In this document: positions 23,187 through 34,166 of the stretch, one piece after another
How positions within the stretch are numbered: position 1 is the first letter of the stretch
Layout of the letters: each line of letters opens with the position of its first letter
Assembly (NCBI RefSeq): GCF_040183065.1
Contig: NC_091124.1
Span: 63,198,001-63,262,000 of the forward strand
Reading direction: 5' to 3'
Source of the DNA: Periplaneta americana
Lineage: Eukaryota; Arthropoda; Insecta; Blattodea; Blattidae
DNA: 64,000 nucleotides
The notes under the pieces: model-generated
The model's input: only the letters and a program-made list of their open reading frames with translations
Database searches by the model: none
Told to the model about the DNA's origin: nothing
Made by a program: the position numbers and the translations under genes

Positions 23187-23430
23187 TAATAATATAATGT
23201 AAACAACAAGTAAGTAGAAATCAGACATAATATATAACATACAGAAAGAAAGGAAAAAGGTATAATAAAATGTGAACAGCAGGTCAAAATAAATGATACA
23301 AACAAAGTATAAAAAAATAAGACAATTATTGATAATAATAATAATAATAATGATGATAATAGTAATAATATAGTAATATAATAATAATAATAATAATAAT
23401 AATAGTAATAATAATAATAGTAGTAATAAA
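22401..23430 (-). mobile_element. CR1/jockey-like LINE 3' UTR with (TAA)n tails, partly duplicated
   Basis: Minus-strand 3' end of a LINE whose C-terminus is at 27900-28080. The terminal phrase GCCAGGTTAAATAAACCATT followed by (ATT)n appears twice in complement, at about 22415-22560 and 23005-23140, so the 3' end is duplicated or two copies abut. Both carry GTTAAGGCCATACGGCC-like sequence (GTTAAGGCCATATGGCC in the second). A third copy is at 63546-63990. Confidence 0.75.
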
Positions 23431-23654
23431 CCATGTATGGTGGGTCCCTATCACCACGGCATGGCGCGTCCTAAGTTTGCTGATAGAGGAGACGGCCTCC
23501 AGATATGGAGGGTAGCTGCGAATATATTGAATAAGCAGCCAATAAGGGGTGGTCCTCCAGCTTGGGGGTTGGGCGAAGGGCTAACAACCCATCACCGTAA
23601 AAAAAACAGCTTGTTACGAATCCCTACAATAAGCCTCGGAATAGGACTGATTCT

Positions 23655-26000
23655 TTGGCACGACCACAGCAAAGGAATAAGGTTTTGAGATTTGGCACTT
23701 GGAACGTAACTAGTCTTTATAGAACAGGAGGGATAACATTAGTAGCAAAAGAACTAGCTAGATATAGAATAGACTTCGTGGGAGTACAAGAGGTTAGGTT
23801 AGATGGGAATGGCATATCACAAATAGGAGATTACTTGTTGTACAGGGACATCATTTTATTTTTACTAACATTTTTAATATTAACCTGTCTATACCTTTAG
23901 AGAACAGGAAACACCGCTTGCTCCCCCCTCCAAGACTGGAGTTCGATGATACTGGCGTAAAACACAAATCACTCTACTAGGTATAGGAAGGAAGAAAAGT
24001 AGTTCATCCATTTACGTAAACTAGGAAATATCGCGATTTTGAGTTTGATAATTTTCATTAGGTTTATCTTTAATCAAAGTACAGTACTGTATTAAGAATA
24101 AGTGTTTTTACTCACGAAGTGAGTTATCCATGCGAACGTATTCATTATGCAGTGTATATTATACTGTCTACAGCACATTAGCGTACAATATAGAGAAAGA
24201 AGTTAAATTGAAAAATAATCATAATATGAATATTTAAACACAATTTTGAAAATGGTGGCCGTTCATTTCGATACAGGCTTCAGTTCTTTTGTGCATATTA
24301 TCGCACTATAGACTATTGCATCTAATTCCAATTGCCAGTTTCGTCCTTCGTACTAGTAATTCATGTTGAAATAATTCTGTACCTACTCTACGTACTGTAA
24401 ATTCAATCTTCACTTCTGCCCGACCCGAAAATATAAAATTACTCAGACATGCTATCTACTGTCCGTCCAAGCGGTTATGCCGCAGGATTGTAGAAAGGGA
24501 GGAAATCACGTGACAGTTAATTACTTAACGAGGCCCTTTTATTTAAGTTAAATTAAACAGCTGTATAATATTACGTAAACTTCCAATTCCTAAGAGAAAT
24601 TAATGTTTTCAGAAAAGAGCTAAGACAGCCCAGCTATTACAGAGGGGCGAGCAGAAGCAGGTGGGGGAAATCGGGATGCGACGTAGGCAAACGAACAGTA
24701 CCTGTGCGAAAATATGATTCAATATTGAAAGCTCTTTCGTCACTGGAACGTACTATACTCAGTAACTCAGTACTGCTTACTATCTGCGGTCTTGGTTCTG
24801 TGTGGAGTTGGAACTTCCTTAGTAGAAGGGGTGGGAGTGAAGTACATTAAAAAACTCAGGTACAATAAAAATTGAAGTAAAAATAAAATGATGTCCCTGT
24901 ATTATGGGGACGGAAACAATAATCACCAATTAGGAACAGGATTCTTTGTTCATAAAAGAATAAAATCAGCAGTAAAAAAGGTCGAATTTATCAGCGACAG
25001 GTTATCACATTTAGTACTTAAGAGTAGATGGTGCGACATCATAGTTATAAATGCTCACGCCCCTACAGAAGAGAAAGACGACCATATAAAGGATAGCTTC
25101 TATGAGGAATTGGAACATACTTTTGATCAGTTCCCTAGATATCACACGAAAATTTTATTGGGGGATTTCAACGCTAAAGTAGGACGGGAGGATATTTTTA
25201 AACCAACTATTGGAAAAGAGAGCCTACACATAACCAGTAATGACAATGGAGTTAGGTTAGTCAATTTTGCTACATAAAAAAATTTAATTGTCTAGAGTAC
25301 AACATTCCCTCATAAGGATATACATAAATATACTTGGACTTCTCCTGATGGATTGACACACAACCAAATAGATCACATCTTGATAGATAAACGGAGACGT
25401 ACTAATACAGCAGATATTCGAACTTTCAGGGGGGCAGACTGTAATTATTCTGACCATTATTTGGTAATTGGAGAATTAAGAGAAAGATTATCAGTAGCCA
25501 AGCGAGTAGAGCAACAAGTTAATATTACTACATTCAATATTTTGAAATTAAAGGACGAGGAAGCTAAGCAAAATTATCAGGTCGAAATTTCGAATAGGTT
25601 TGCCACTTTAGAAAGTTCCGACGAAGTTGAGAAAGAATTAGATGTTAATAGCGTGTGGGAAAATACCAGACATAGTATCAAAATTGCAGCGGAGCAGAGC
25701 ATAGGTTATTATGAAACTTAGAAAAAGAAACCGTGGTTTGATGAAGATTGTTGCATGGTAGTAGAAAGAAGGAAACAGACAAAATTGAAATTCTTACAGG
25801 ATCCAGTTGAGGAGAAGAGAGATAATTATTTCAATGAAAGACGGGAAGCAAGTCGTACACTTAGGAACAGAAAGAGAGATTACTTGAAGGAAAAACTGAA
25901 TGAAGTAGAAACAAATAGTAAGAATAAAAACATTCGAGATTTATATAAGCGTATAAAGGAATTTAAGAACGGATATCAGCCAAGGGTAAATCAAGGATGA
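23655..26000 (+). pseudogene. LINE endonuclease domain (broken)
   Basis: Pieces in order: RFGTWNVTSLYRTGGITLVA and DFVGVQEVRLDGNG (23655-23842); after the insert, YYGDGNNNHQLGTGFFVHKR, INAHAPTEEKDD, ILLGDFNAKVGRED (catalytic Asp/Asn loop) to the stop at 25275; then HNQIDHILIDKRR and DCNYSDHYLVIGE (catalytic D-H pair) to about 25466. A linker follows, rich in Lys and Glu (RDNYFNERREASRTLRNRKR). The motifs are those of APE-type endonucleases that nick the target for target-primed reverse transcription. An upstream frame at 23437-23688 precedes the domain and may be leader sequence. Confidence 0.9.
23843..24899 (-). mobile_element. Mariner-like deletion derivative M-a (keeps transposase C-terminus)
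   Basis: Perfect 23-bp terminal inverted repeats beginning CAGGGACATCATTTTATTTT, with TA at 23841-23842 and 24900-24901. On the minus strand near 24418-24240 a broken frame gives VGTELFQHELLVRRTKLAIG, then a stop, then MHKRTEACIEMNGHHFQNCV and a stop. That is the usual carboxyl end of this transposase type (R..ACI..NG.HF...). The N-terminal and catalytic parts are missing. Its flanks match element 40809-41787 in opposite orientation. Confidence 0.93.
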
Positions 26001-26010
26001 GAATGGTGAC

Positions 26011-27675
26011 TTGCTTGCAGACTCTCCATCAATCCTAAACAGATGGAAAAACTATTTTGCGCAACTACTAAATGTACATAGGCCAAATAGAAATGATCGG
26101 GACGAAATTGAAATACAAACTGCTGAGCCATTTATACCCGAATCCACGCTTTCAGACGTCGAAATTGCGATAGAAAATCTGAAAAAGTACAAGTCTCCAG
26201 GTATCGATCAAATTCCAGCAGAATTAATACAAGAGGGTGAAAATGCATTATATAGCGAAATTCATAATCTTGTACTTGCTATTTGGGAAAAGGAAATTGT
26301 ACCAGAAAAATGGAAGGAGTCCATAATTGTACCTATTTTTAAAAAGAGGGACAAAACCAACTGTGGTAACTTTCGAGGAATATCACTTTTGTTGACGTCG
26401 TACAAAATTTTGTCCAATATTCTTTTAAGAAGATTAACTCCATATGTAGATGAAATTATTGGGGATCATCAGTGCGGTTTTCGGCGTAATAGATCGACTA
26501 TTGATCAGATTTTTTGTATTCGACAGATAATGCAGAAAAAATGGGAGTATAAGGGTACAGTACATCAGTTATTCATAGATTTCAAAAAGGCATATGACTC
26601 GGTTAAGAGGGAAGCATTATATGATATTCTTATTGAATTTGGTATTCCCAAGAAACTAGTTCGATTAATTAAAATGTGTCTCAGTGAAACATACAGCAGA
26701 GTCCGTATAGGTCAGTTTCTATCTGATGCTTTTCCAATTCACTGCGGGCTAAAGCAGGAAGATGCACTATCACCTTTACTTTTTAACTTCGCTCTAGAAT
26801 ATGCCATTAGGAAAGTTCAGGATAACAGGCAGGGTTTGGAATTGAACGGGTTACATCAGCTTCTTGTCTATGCAGATGACGTGAATATGTTAGGAGAAAA
26901 TCCACAAACGATTAGGGAAAACACGGAAATTTTACTTGAAGCAAGTAAAGCGATCGGTTTGGAAGTAAATCCCGAAAAGACAAAGTATATGATTATGTCT
27001 CGTGACCAGAATATTGTACGAAATGGAAATATAAAAATTGGAGATTTATCCTTCGAAGAGGTGGAAAAATTCAAATATCTTGGAGCAACAGTAACAAATA
27101 TAAATGACACTCGGGAGGAAATTAAACGCAGAATAAATATGGGAAATGCGTGTTATTATTCGGTTGAGAAGCTCTTATCATCCAGTCTGCTGTCCAAAAA
27201 TCTGAAAGTTAGAATTTATAAAACAGTTATATTACCGGTTCTTCTGTATGGTTGTGAAACTTGTACTCTCACTCTGAGAGAGGAACATAGGTTAAGGGTG
27301 TTTGAGAATAAGGTGCTTAGGAAAATATTTGGGGCTAAGAGGGATGAAGTTACAGGAGAATGGAGAAAGTTACACAACACAGAACTGCACGCATTGTATT
27401 CTTCACCTGACATAAATAGGAACTTAAAATCCAGACGTTTGAGATGGGCGGGGCATGTAGCACGTATGGGCGAATTCAGAAATGCATATAGAGTGTTAGT
27501 TGGGAGACCGGAGGGAAAAAGACCTTTAGGGAGGCAGAGACGTAGATGGGAGGATAATATTAAAATGGATTTGAGGGAGGTGGGGTATGATGATAGAGAC
27601 TGGATTGATCTTGCACAGGATAGGGACCGATGGCGGGCTTATGTGAGGGCGGCAATGAACCTTCGGGTTCCTTAA
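26011..27675 (+). CDS. LINE reverse transcriptase, 554-codon open frame
   Basis: The open frame begins at the first ATG after the upstream frameshift, so the true start of the protein lies further upstream in another frame. It contains a thumb-side N-terminal block ([20 protein letters not shown]), finger motif [18 protein letters not shown], motif [16 protein letters not shown], motif [21 protein letters not shown], catalytic [10 protein letters not shown] at about residue 285, [12 protein letters not shown], and the C-terminal zinc-knuckle-free tail with [14 protein letters not shown] and [19 protein letters not shown]. It polymerises element cDNA on nicked target DNA. This part is intact; the element is not, because the endonuclease is broken. 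Confidence 0.93.
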   Translation: MLADSPSILNRWKNYFAQLLNVHRPNRNDRDEIEIQTAEPFIPESTLSDVEIAIENLKKYKSPGIDQIPAELIQEGENALYSEIHNLVLAIWEKEIVPEKWKESIIVPIFKKRDKTNCGNFRGISLLLTSYKILSNILLRRLTPYVDEIIGDHQCGFRRNRSTIDQIFCIRQIMQKKWEYKGTVHQLFIDFKKAYDSVKREALYDILIEFGIPKKLVRLIKMCLSETYSRVRIGQFLSDAFPIHCGLKQEDALSPLLFNFALEYAIRKVQDNRQGLELNGLHQLLVYADDVNMLGENPQTIRENTEILLEASKAIGLEVNPEKTKYMIMSRDQNIVRNGNIKIGDLSFEEVEKFKYLGATVTNINDTREEIKRRINMGNACYYSVEKLLSSSLLSKNLKVRIYKTVILPVLLYGCETCTLTLREEHRLRVFENKVLRKIFGAKRDEVTGEWRKLHNTELHALYSSPDINRNLKSRRLRWAGHVARMGEFRNAYRVLVGRPEGKRPLGRQRRRWEDNIKMDLREVGYDDRDWIDLAQDRDRWRAYVRAAMNLRVP

Positions 27676-27714
27676 AAGCCATTTGTAAGTAAGTAAGTAA
27701 ATAGTAGTAATAAA

Positions 27715-28100
27715 ATAGTGAAGTACAAAGCATACAATGAATACAATATTTTTAGGTACACACAGTAAGGAAAATTATGATTATATATAGCTCAAGTTAT
27801 CACATTAAAGATATACCATTATCGGGAAATATGAAAACAAAATGACAAAATAAGTTAAATATCACTAGATCATAAAAAAATGTGAATACGTGGAAACATG
27901 CAATACAACACTTGTCATAATAGCGAGTTAGTTTGGCAACTCGTCATAAGATAATTTTCTAACTTGGATTTGAAAGATTTCAGTCTTCGGCAGCCCTTGA
28001 CTTCAGGCGGCAGAGAGTTCCAGTGACGAGAGGTAGCAACAGTGAAAGATGAGGAATACAGAGATGATGTGTGAAGAACAGATATTTATTCACAATTCTG
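27715..28100 (-). pseudogene. CR1/jockey-like LINE, RT C-terminus
   Basis: Minus-strand reading from about 28080 to 27920 gives TSSLYSSSFTVATSRHWNSL, PPEVKGCRRLKSFKSKLENY and LMTSCQTNSLL then a stop. WNSLPPEV followed by SFKSKLxxYL is the typical extreme C-terminus of CR1/jockey-type reverse transcriptases. The 3' UTR continues leftward and is split by the RTE-like LINE, then resumes at 23430. Confidence 0.8.
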
Positions 28101-28665
28101 CAGTGCCCGGGAAAAGTGGCACAAGTCAAAAATGTTAATTTCACAGAAGAAGGAAAAAACTGTCTTCACAGTGGTTTATGTCGATTTGATTTTCTTCTGT
28201 ATAAATTATTCTAATTTTGAGAAATACTTATGTCTCTTTTCCTAAGCGAGCAAATGTTCCGTAAGTTGTCAATAAATTAATAAAAAAAATTTGTGGAAAC
28301 TGACTTATGCCACTTTTCCAAAGCACTGCAGAATTTTAGATCTTAAAAGCAACCTCCAGTTTCAGTACCCGTCGCCACACCTTGGAAGGCGACGATGCCA
28401 TCCACAGCGTCACTTTGCTTTAAGAACCGATTCCACCAACATGTTACTAATCCACAATTAACTAATTGTGACTTAACTTAAATACGAAAGTTAAATCATA
28501 TTTATTTCGTTTTCATTTCACCAAATTAATATATATTAAAAATAAAATCAATTAATTTAAGTCCCAATTAAGTTATCAAAGCCTTCGGAATCATAGTAAA
28601 ATCGTAATTTCGAAGGCCATGTGCCTTATTAATGTAAGCAGTGATCTAGTGAATTCATTTTTTAT
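28101..28665. other. AT-rich DNA, nothing firm
   Basis: Probably the decayed upstream part of the same minus-strand LINE at its left, then unassigned sequence. No readable frame. Confidence 0.3.
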
Positions 28666-29010
28666 ATTACGTCATCGTTATTCAAGATATAATATAACTG
28701 TACTGGGAGTCTGCGTATCTTGTCGAAGTATTACCTGTCGACATGCAGGGCGCCGGACCTCCACCCAAGACCACACACACATCATCTTGGTAATGAAAAA
28801 TAAGTTATCCAAGATAATTATTTAGTTGCCGGTATTTTAAACGTATAGATATTCGTAATTTGACGATGATTAGCTGATAACTGAGTCAACAATTGATGAT
28901 GAGCGAGATGCAGATGGAAGGTAGACAAATCCAAGCACACTTCGCACAACCATGTTGCCTCTAGAATTGAATTTTTAATGGGACAGTGAGTAGTTTACTG
29001 CTGAAGCCCC
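28666..29010 (+). repeat. Block A of the 10.5-kb inverted arrangement (left copy)
   Basis: Matches 38862-39194 inverted. Shared landmarks include CATCGTTATTCAAGATATA, ACCTGTCGACATGCAGGGCG, GGACCTCCACCCAAGACCAC and TGACTCAGTTATCAGC-like sequence. Non-coding. A (TAA)n tract follows at 29072-29115, as it does on the right. Confidence 0.85.
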
Positions 29011-29071
29011 TTCATTCAGGGACAGTGATCTCTTACGTGGATTAGATCTACGACATGGACCTTCAAGCTTC

Positions 29072-29117
<46 letters not shown>

Positions 29118-29186
29118 TTGCCTAAAAACCTCTTACACTCAACCAGATCTACAATTAATACAAATGCATAAGTAGCAGCAGCAGTA

Positions 29187-29223
<37 letters not shown>

Positions 29224-29246
29224 TAATAATAACAATAATCATAATA
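29072..29246 (-). repeat. Block B: LINE-type 3' end between (TAA)n tracts
   Basis: CTTACACTCAACCAGATCTA followed by CAATTAATACAAATGCATAA lies between two (TAA)n tracts (29072-29115 and 29187-29246). The same phrase is at 37918-37965 and 38700-38745 in the other orientation. It resembles the terminal part of a TAA-tailed LINE family. Confidence 0.75.
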
Positions 29247-30208
29247 CAGTGAAACCTCTCATTTACGGACATCGAAGGGACGTAAACTGTCCGCATCTGG
29301 GAGGTATCCTTTATTGGGAGGGAGGCTCCCCAATCTAACAGTAAATTTGTAATATGCATTATGTATCCCTTCACGCTTTAAATGAATTGTATTACTGTAG
29401 TTTAATTCTAGATACAATATACTGTACTACAGTAAATTCTTTGCAACTCTGAACTACAGTAGATAAGGCCGAAAAAGAAAAATACAGTTCTGTGCCATGT
29501 AGTACTGTAATTTACAGTTTTTACATTAACCTTTATGTTCAGGTGCCATGTCTCTCGAAACAGTGCAACTGATTGAAGTGAAGAGAATAATCCTATTAAC
29601 CCTATCATGTGTTGAATACAATTTCACGAACGCGAAAACCTTGGACCCATCAGACAGATTACATTTTATGATATTGTTTATCCACCCGCTTCCAGCTAAT
29701 AAGGGGTAGTCGGCTGGGCTAGCCTACGAGACCCACAGGGTGCTATTCATAGACATTTCGCTAGCCCGCGCTACGAGTGTGCTAAACTAGCCCCGGCTAT
29801 CGACTGGTTACTTATACAGGATTCATATGATATCATATTGCTAACACTGGTTTATGAATACGAAAGACGTTAGTTCGCTGATCATTCACCGGACGTCCGC
29901 GCTAAGAATGTCTATGAATACGGTCCTTATTGTCTTCTTTCATGTTAAAGAATTTCTGTATAGTTCTCAAAACTAAATTTTCCATGTTTGTAACACATTA
30001 GGTCTTGAAATCCAAGTTCTGTCCGCAGCCAGGAAGTAAAGCAAGCTTCAGGACTGTGAAACAGCTGTCCGTGTCCGTGTCTGAGAGTGTCCGTAAACGA
30101 GAGTTAAATTTATCATTATATCTATATTATTTCAGTTGGGATATAAAAATCTGTCCGTATATAAGGAGTGTCTTATCTTGGGGGTGTCCGTAAAGAAAGG
30201 TTTCACTG
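29247..30208. mobile_element. Pogo-like non-autonomous DNA transposon
   Basis: Ends CAGTGAAACCTCTCATTTAC (left) and, inward from the right, CAGTGAAACCTTTCTTTACG, with TA at 29245-29246 and 30209-30210. CAGTGAAACC ends with TA duplication are typical of pogo/Tigger-type elements. The word TGTCCGT recurs many times near both ends (for example 30070-30090 and 30184-30191), like subterminal transposase-binding repeats. No transposase. A 188-bp MITE is nested at 29739-29926. Confidence 0.82.
29739..29926. mobile_element. 188-bp MITE (TATTCATAGACATT family), copy 2
   Basis: Left GGTGCTATTCATAGACATTT, right complement GGACCGTATTCATAGACATT. Same length and orientation as 17707-17894 and about 90% similar by eye. 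Nested inside the pogo-like element, so it is the younger insertion of the two. Confidence 0.75.
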
Positions 30209-30605
30209 TAATAATGATAATAATAATAATAATAATAATAATGATAATAATAATAATAATGTGAAATACTGTTAATGAAACTTATCTAGGTTACCAGTTA
30301 ATCTGAATACATTAGCTTTAGTTCTCCTCCGGAAGAAATCATGTTAAGGAATTTTCAAGTTCTTTATTAAAATTAATCTGAATCAATCAATCAGTATAAA
30401 AGGGGAACAAATCGACAGATCCATAACTTTATTTTGGTGCAAATCTTTACGTAGAACTACGTGTGGGTGCGATCAAATATCGACAAATTAATTAATTAAT
30501 TTATTTACTTATTATTTTGCTAATAATCGTAACATAAAATATAATATATACAGAAAAACTTTAGCTCGCCCCTGAAAGAGCAGAACTCGTGCTCAGGGGC
30601 GGATT

Positions 30606-30748
30606 CCTGAATTGAAATTAATAATTATACAATACCATTTGTCTTATGCCTACTATGCAATTATAGTATCTCTTTCTTTCTTTCCTGAATTGAAATTAAT
30701 AATTATACAGTACAATTTGTCTTATGCCTACTATGCAATTATAGTATC

Positions 30749-30760
<12 letters not shown>
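30606..30760. repeat. 78-bp tandem duplication at a SINE flank
   Basis: CCTGAATTGAAATTAATAAT starts at 30606 and again at 30684. Each copy continues to GCAATTATAGTATCTCTTTC. The duplicated unit includes the SINE's left target site and the start of its tail, so it arose after SINE insertion. Confidence 0.85.
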
Positions 30761-30820
<60 letters not shown>

Positions 30821-31221
30821 TCAGTTTAACCTCTCCCTTCTAGGTGCATTTACACGACCCACGCCACCCGGACCTTACAGGGCCGCGACTTGTCGGGAGA
30901 GGAATTAATCTATGGATCACATACATACTTTTTTGACCACACAAGGACATGGAGGGCCTCCACGGATGAGGGATCAGCTAAATGCCAGGTCCACCTCCGA
31001 TACAACACAAACATTTAAGACATTACACATCATTCACTCACACATATGAAAGGATTAAGGGAAGGATCGCCGTCCATGGCCGGACTTTCAAGAGGTACAA
31101 TCCGGGCATTTGCCTGGAAATAACTGAGGAAAACATGAAAACCTCAGTTAGGATTGCCGGCCCCTGGGATCGAACCCCGGACCTCCCGAATGCGAGGCCA
31201 GCCCTCTACCACGCCGCTAGC
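30748..31221 (-). mobile_element. tRNA-derived SINE (family S3) with (GAAA)n tail
   Basis: Flanked by a perfect 13-bp duplication GCAATTATAGTAT at 30735-30747 and 31222-31234. On the minus strand the head reads GCGGCGTGGTAGAGGGCTGG (A box) and CCGGGGTTCGATCCCAGG (B box). The body includes TTTTCCTCAGTTATTTCCAG, and the tail is the (CTTT)n tract 30752-30822 on the plus strand. A pol III-type promoter is implied. Confidence 0.92.
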
Positions 31222-31468
31222 GCAATTATAGTATATAAATTTAAATTCAGAATTTTTCAATTTTTATAAAACCCATACATAACTTTTTAAATTTAATACT
31301 AGATCTATTAGAATTGACAAGATTAGGATATTTAAATATAAATTTGTTAATTGTTAATTGCTTCACTATGCTGCATATAATACATAGAAGTACGTATGGC
31401 TGCGATCACATGTTGACAAGAGCTTTACTATGCTGTATATTTATGTTTACGTAGAAATACGTGTTGAT

Positions 31469-32916
31469 TAGAGATGAACAAAACTAACTGCTGCTGTCGC
31501 GCGCTGTTTTCGTTGCATTTGTCTTTCGAGTGTTGTATCGTCATTCTCGTGCGCTTCGAGTCTCGCTCATCATTCTCGAAATAGCATTTGGTCGGCGTGG
31601 AAAGATATCGTAACTTTGAATAACATACATCATTGAAATAAATAACATTATAAATGTTTAAATGAGAGAAAAAGCCAAACAGAATAGTATCTTAGTTATC
31701 AAAATGTTCTGGTTCTATTATGTGATATTGCCTATGGTTATATAAATAGAAAAAATAATTCTCAAATAAATTTGCATTTTTAGGAAACATAAAACATAAT
31801 GTTAATATCTTTTTACTTGAGATTGCACACTTGATCTCAAACATATGAAAAGAAAATTCCTAGCCTTTTAATAAGGACCTAGTAATTAAATAAAGACTGG
31901 GGAACGGATTATTATACAGTAAAAGGTAGAGATGATGTTTCAAAGAGGCTACTTGATTGTTTATACATATACAGGGTGTTTTCGGGCTGGTGTTACAAAC
32001 TTTCAGGGATGATGGAGAAGGGCACATGTATCAATTTGAGATAAGGAACCCTGGTCCCGAAATGACTGAGTCGAAAGTCATAAGCAAAAATAGTTGTGTG
32101 GAAATGGAATTGTAATTTCGCACCACGTGCTCTCCTTCCCTTAACCTTTGGAACAGTCGTAGAAAGATGGTATGGGCCGGATGTCTCCTTCGTGGGTACT
32201 TGTATCGATACAATCTGTGAGCTTGTCTACTGTTCCCATTGGCTCATCCGTATTCGAAAATCAGGTATGCATATTCCGCTCTCGTGTACGCCTCCATTTC
32301 ACTAGGTCTGATCGACTGGGCACTTTAACTTGTACACATACACTGCTGTCTACAGACGTACATATCAGAACCGACCATGTCCGTTACACATTACGCTATC
32401 TGCATTGCTTTAGTGTAGTTTCCTGTCCCCATCCCTCAGACAGCGCACTGAATGGAATACTGTAAGTAGACAACGTAAACAACGTCAGATGAATACAGTA
32501 TATGTAAGATGTACAGATAAATACACATAAATAAGGTGTTCAGTGGAATTAAATTATTTTATTTCCACACAACTATTTTTGCTTGTAACTTTCGACTCAG
32601 TCATTTCCGGACCAGGGTTCCTGATCTCAAATTAATACATGTGCCCTTCCCCATCATCCCTGAAAGTTTGTAACACTAGCCCGGAAACACCCTGTATAAC
32701 AGTTGCCAAAGTAGATAAAAGTTCAGTCAGGTATAAACAACTGTGGCGATTCAAGGCTGCTTGACGTTCGGGACTTCGGGAGTGATCAATCTCGACGTGT
32801 CGAAACACTCACAAACAATCTTTACGTCAATGACGCGACGTATACAACATTGTCGTGCTGGTTTTCGGCGTTGAGGGTGCTGTTAGTCTTGCTTTCTCGA
32901 TCGTTGTTCATCTCTA
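31469..32916. mobile_element. hAT-like non-autonomous element with nested mariner-like MITE
   Basis: Terminal inverted repeats TAGAGATGAACAA (13 bp, perfect). Flanking 8-bp duplication GTGTTGAT (31461-31468) and GCGTTGAT (32917-32924), 7 of 8 identical. TAGAGATG ends with 8-bp duplications are typical of hAT. Net length about 725 bp without the insert. Interior non-coding and CpG-rich near both ends. Confidence 0.85.
31972..32694. mobile_element. Mariner-like element with about 135-bp inverted repeats
   Basis: TA at 31970-31971 and 32695-32696; ends CAGGGTGTTTTCGGGCTGGT and CAGGGTGTTTCCGGGCTAGT. The inverted repeat continues for about 135 bp per side (31972-32106 and 32560-32694) with few mismatches, through TTACAAACTTTCAGGGATGA and GCAAAAATAGTTGTGTGG. 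The roughly 450-bp centre has no recognisable transposase. Confidence 0.9.
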
Positions 32917-33380
32917 GCGTTGATGCAGCGAAGCGCAGGGGTATGGCTAGTACAAAATAAAATTGTAAAATGGTTTATCTCAGTGGGGAACCCCAAGAAA
33001 ACAGTCATCCCGCAATTTGTAAAGCGTGCGATACACTAAACTCGTGCTCTTCCGTTGGGCTATCGAAGTAATGTACAAAACACTTCGTTCTTCGTTCAGA
33101 AGGCTGACAAGATAAAGAAAGGTAAAACGAGTTTCATGTCGCCACATAGAAGCAACATCAAAATGTTCTTTAAATAGCTTACACTACTTACTCTCGAAAT
33201 AAAGACAATTAGCTCTAAAAATAGACTTGATTTATTCTATTTATTTTGTTTCCAGGAAAGAATTTAATCGCTTTATTGTTCTACCTTTTCCGTTTCTGTG
33301 AATACCTTCAGCATGTCTACCGTGAAACTAGCGGGCCCAGGTTCAAATCCTGATTGGACAACTTACCTGATTGATATTGT

Positions 33381-33600
33381 TATGATGTACCAAAGTACAT
33401 AGGCCCATATTTCCGTGCAAGAATTCTGCATTACCATAATTATGAGGAAGGATGGGTGGAGCGGAGAAAAGTTATCTCCGGCACCGGGACTCGAACACGG
33501 GTTTTCAGCTCTACATGCTGAAGCTTTATCCACATCCTTCATCATATGGTAATGCAGAATTCCTGCACGGAAATATCATACGTACTTCGATACGTCATAA
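33381..33600. mobile_element. Foldback element with tRNA-like core
   Basis: Inverted arms: 33381-33437 against 33546-33600, for example TTCCGTGCAAGAATTCTGCA and TGCAGAATTCCTGCACGGAA. The centre on the minus strand is tRNA-like: GGATAAAGCTTCAGCATGTA then GAAAACCCGTGTTCGAGTCC and CGGTGCCGGAG. The same tRNA-like head occurs without the arms at 33970-34050 and 42448-42530. Confidence 0.8.
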
Positions 33601-33639
33601 TAATATGATATGCGTATATAATCACTTAATGATTTAAAA

Positions 33640-33782
33640 TAGCGATGTCAGACAAGGACTAAACGGAGGTGAGCGCTCCACTAGACTGATTGCGTGCTCC
33701 GGTGTTTCCACAGAAATAATCAAGTTCAAGCTCCGATCTAGCTCCACAACCGGTATTGGAGCTTACAACTCTGACACTACTG
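33640..33782. mobile_element. hAT-like MITE, 143 bp
   Basis: Perfect 8-bp duplication ATTTAAAA at 33632-33639 and 33783-33790. Ends TAGCGATGTCAGA and, inward from the right, CAGTAGTGTCAGA. Non-coding, with several GAGCTCC/GGAGC words in between. Confidence 0.85.
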
Positions 33783-33969
33783 ATTTAAAACGACGCCCAT
33801 TCCGTCGGATCCCGGCCACTTAATCACTCGTAAAGTCTGCCTTTGCACATGGGGTGTTGGACATAGTGCTACTGTCACACATCTGTAACACAGTGCATGA
33901 GGGTTGGCCACTAAAGGGAAACTAAGAGGTGGAACTTAAACTGAGAGGATTCAATCCGGCATCGGAGCT

Positions 33970-34166
33970 GGAATCCGGTGTGGCTTAGTGGATAAAGCGT
34001 CAGCACGTAGAAATCCCGGGTTCGAGTCCCGGTTGTTTTCCATGAATCCATTAAGAGCAAATGCTAGGTAACTTTCGGAGCTGGACCCTGGACTCATTTC
34101 GCTGGTATTCACCTTCATCTCACTCAGATGATAGATAGACATCGCAGTTGACAAAGCGTCATAAAA
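33970..34166 (+). mobile_element. tRNA-derived SINE (S5 head on S2 body)
   Basis: Head GTGTGGCTTAGTGGATAAAG (A box) and CCCGGGTTCGAGTCCCGG (B box). The body GAGCAAATGCTAGGTAACTT, then GGACTCATTTCGCTGGTATT, is the S2 body. The head differs from other S2 copies, so heads and bodies have been exchanged between families. The 3' end is GACAAAGCGTCATAAAATAA. Confidence 0.85.

Larger units (their letters stand above)
23431..27699 (+). mobile_element. RTE-like LINE, nearly full length, with nested mariner-like insert
   Basis: Flanked by a 15-bp duplication AATAGTAGTAATAAA at 23416-23430 and 27700-27714, and ending in a GTAAGTAAGTAAGTAA tail. Without the 1057-bp insert it is about 3.2 kb, the usual size of RTE-clade elements. 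It encodes an apurinic-type endonuclease then reverse transcriptase in one order. The coding region has a stop at 25275, another near 25719, and a frameshift near 25995-26010, so it is inactive but young. The copy at 63546-63990 shows the empty target arrangement. Confidence 0.95.
30256..31460 (+). repeat. Block C (left copy), interrupted
   Basis: Begins GTGAAATACTGTT next to (TAA)n and matches 36323-36800 inverted: AATCTGAATCAATCAATCAG, TACGTAGAACTACGTGTGGG and GTTTACGTAGAAATACGTGT. Three copies of a hairpin-forming ACGTAGAACTACGT-like word occur per intact block, about 70 bp apart. The left copy is interrupted from about 30500 to 31360 by unrelated sequence that includes a hairpin CGCCCCTGA...TCAGGGGCG (30570-30603) and SINE S3. 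The hAT-like insertion follows directly at its end. Confidence 0.8.

Noticed and set aside
23123..23434. Minus-strand frame with long Tyr runs (and similar Ile runs near 29063-29374 and 63755-63964)
   Set aside because: Translation of (TAA)n microsatellites in LINE UTRs.
26868..27110. Antisense 80-codon frame, also seen at 21132-21374
   Set aside because: Exact shadow of the RT ORF; recurrence is due to the two LINE copies, not to a conserved gene.
32917..32955. Possible Helitron 3' end (GCAGCGAAGCGCAGGGGTAT, GGCTAGT)
   Set aside because: The CTAGT and short hairpin are suggestive, but the base after CTAGT is A rather than T and no TC-type 5' end was found.
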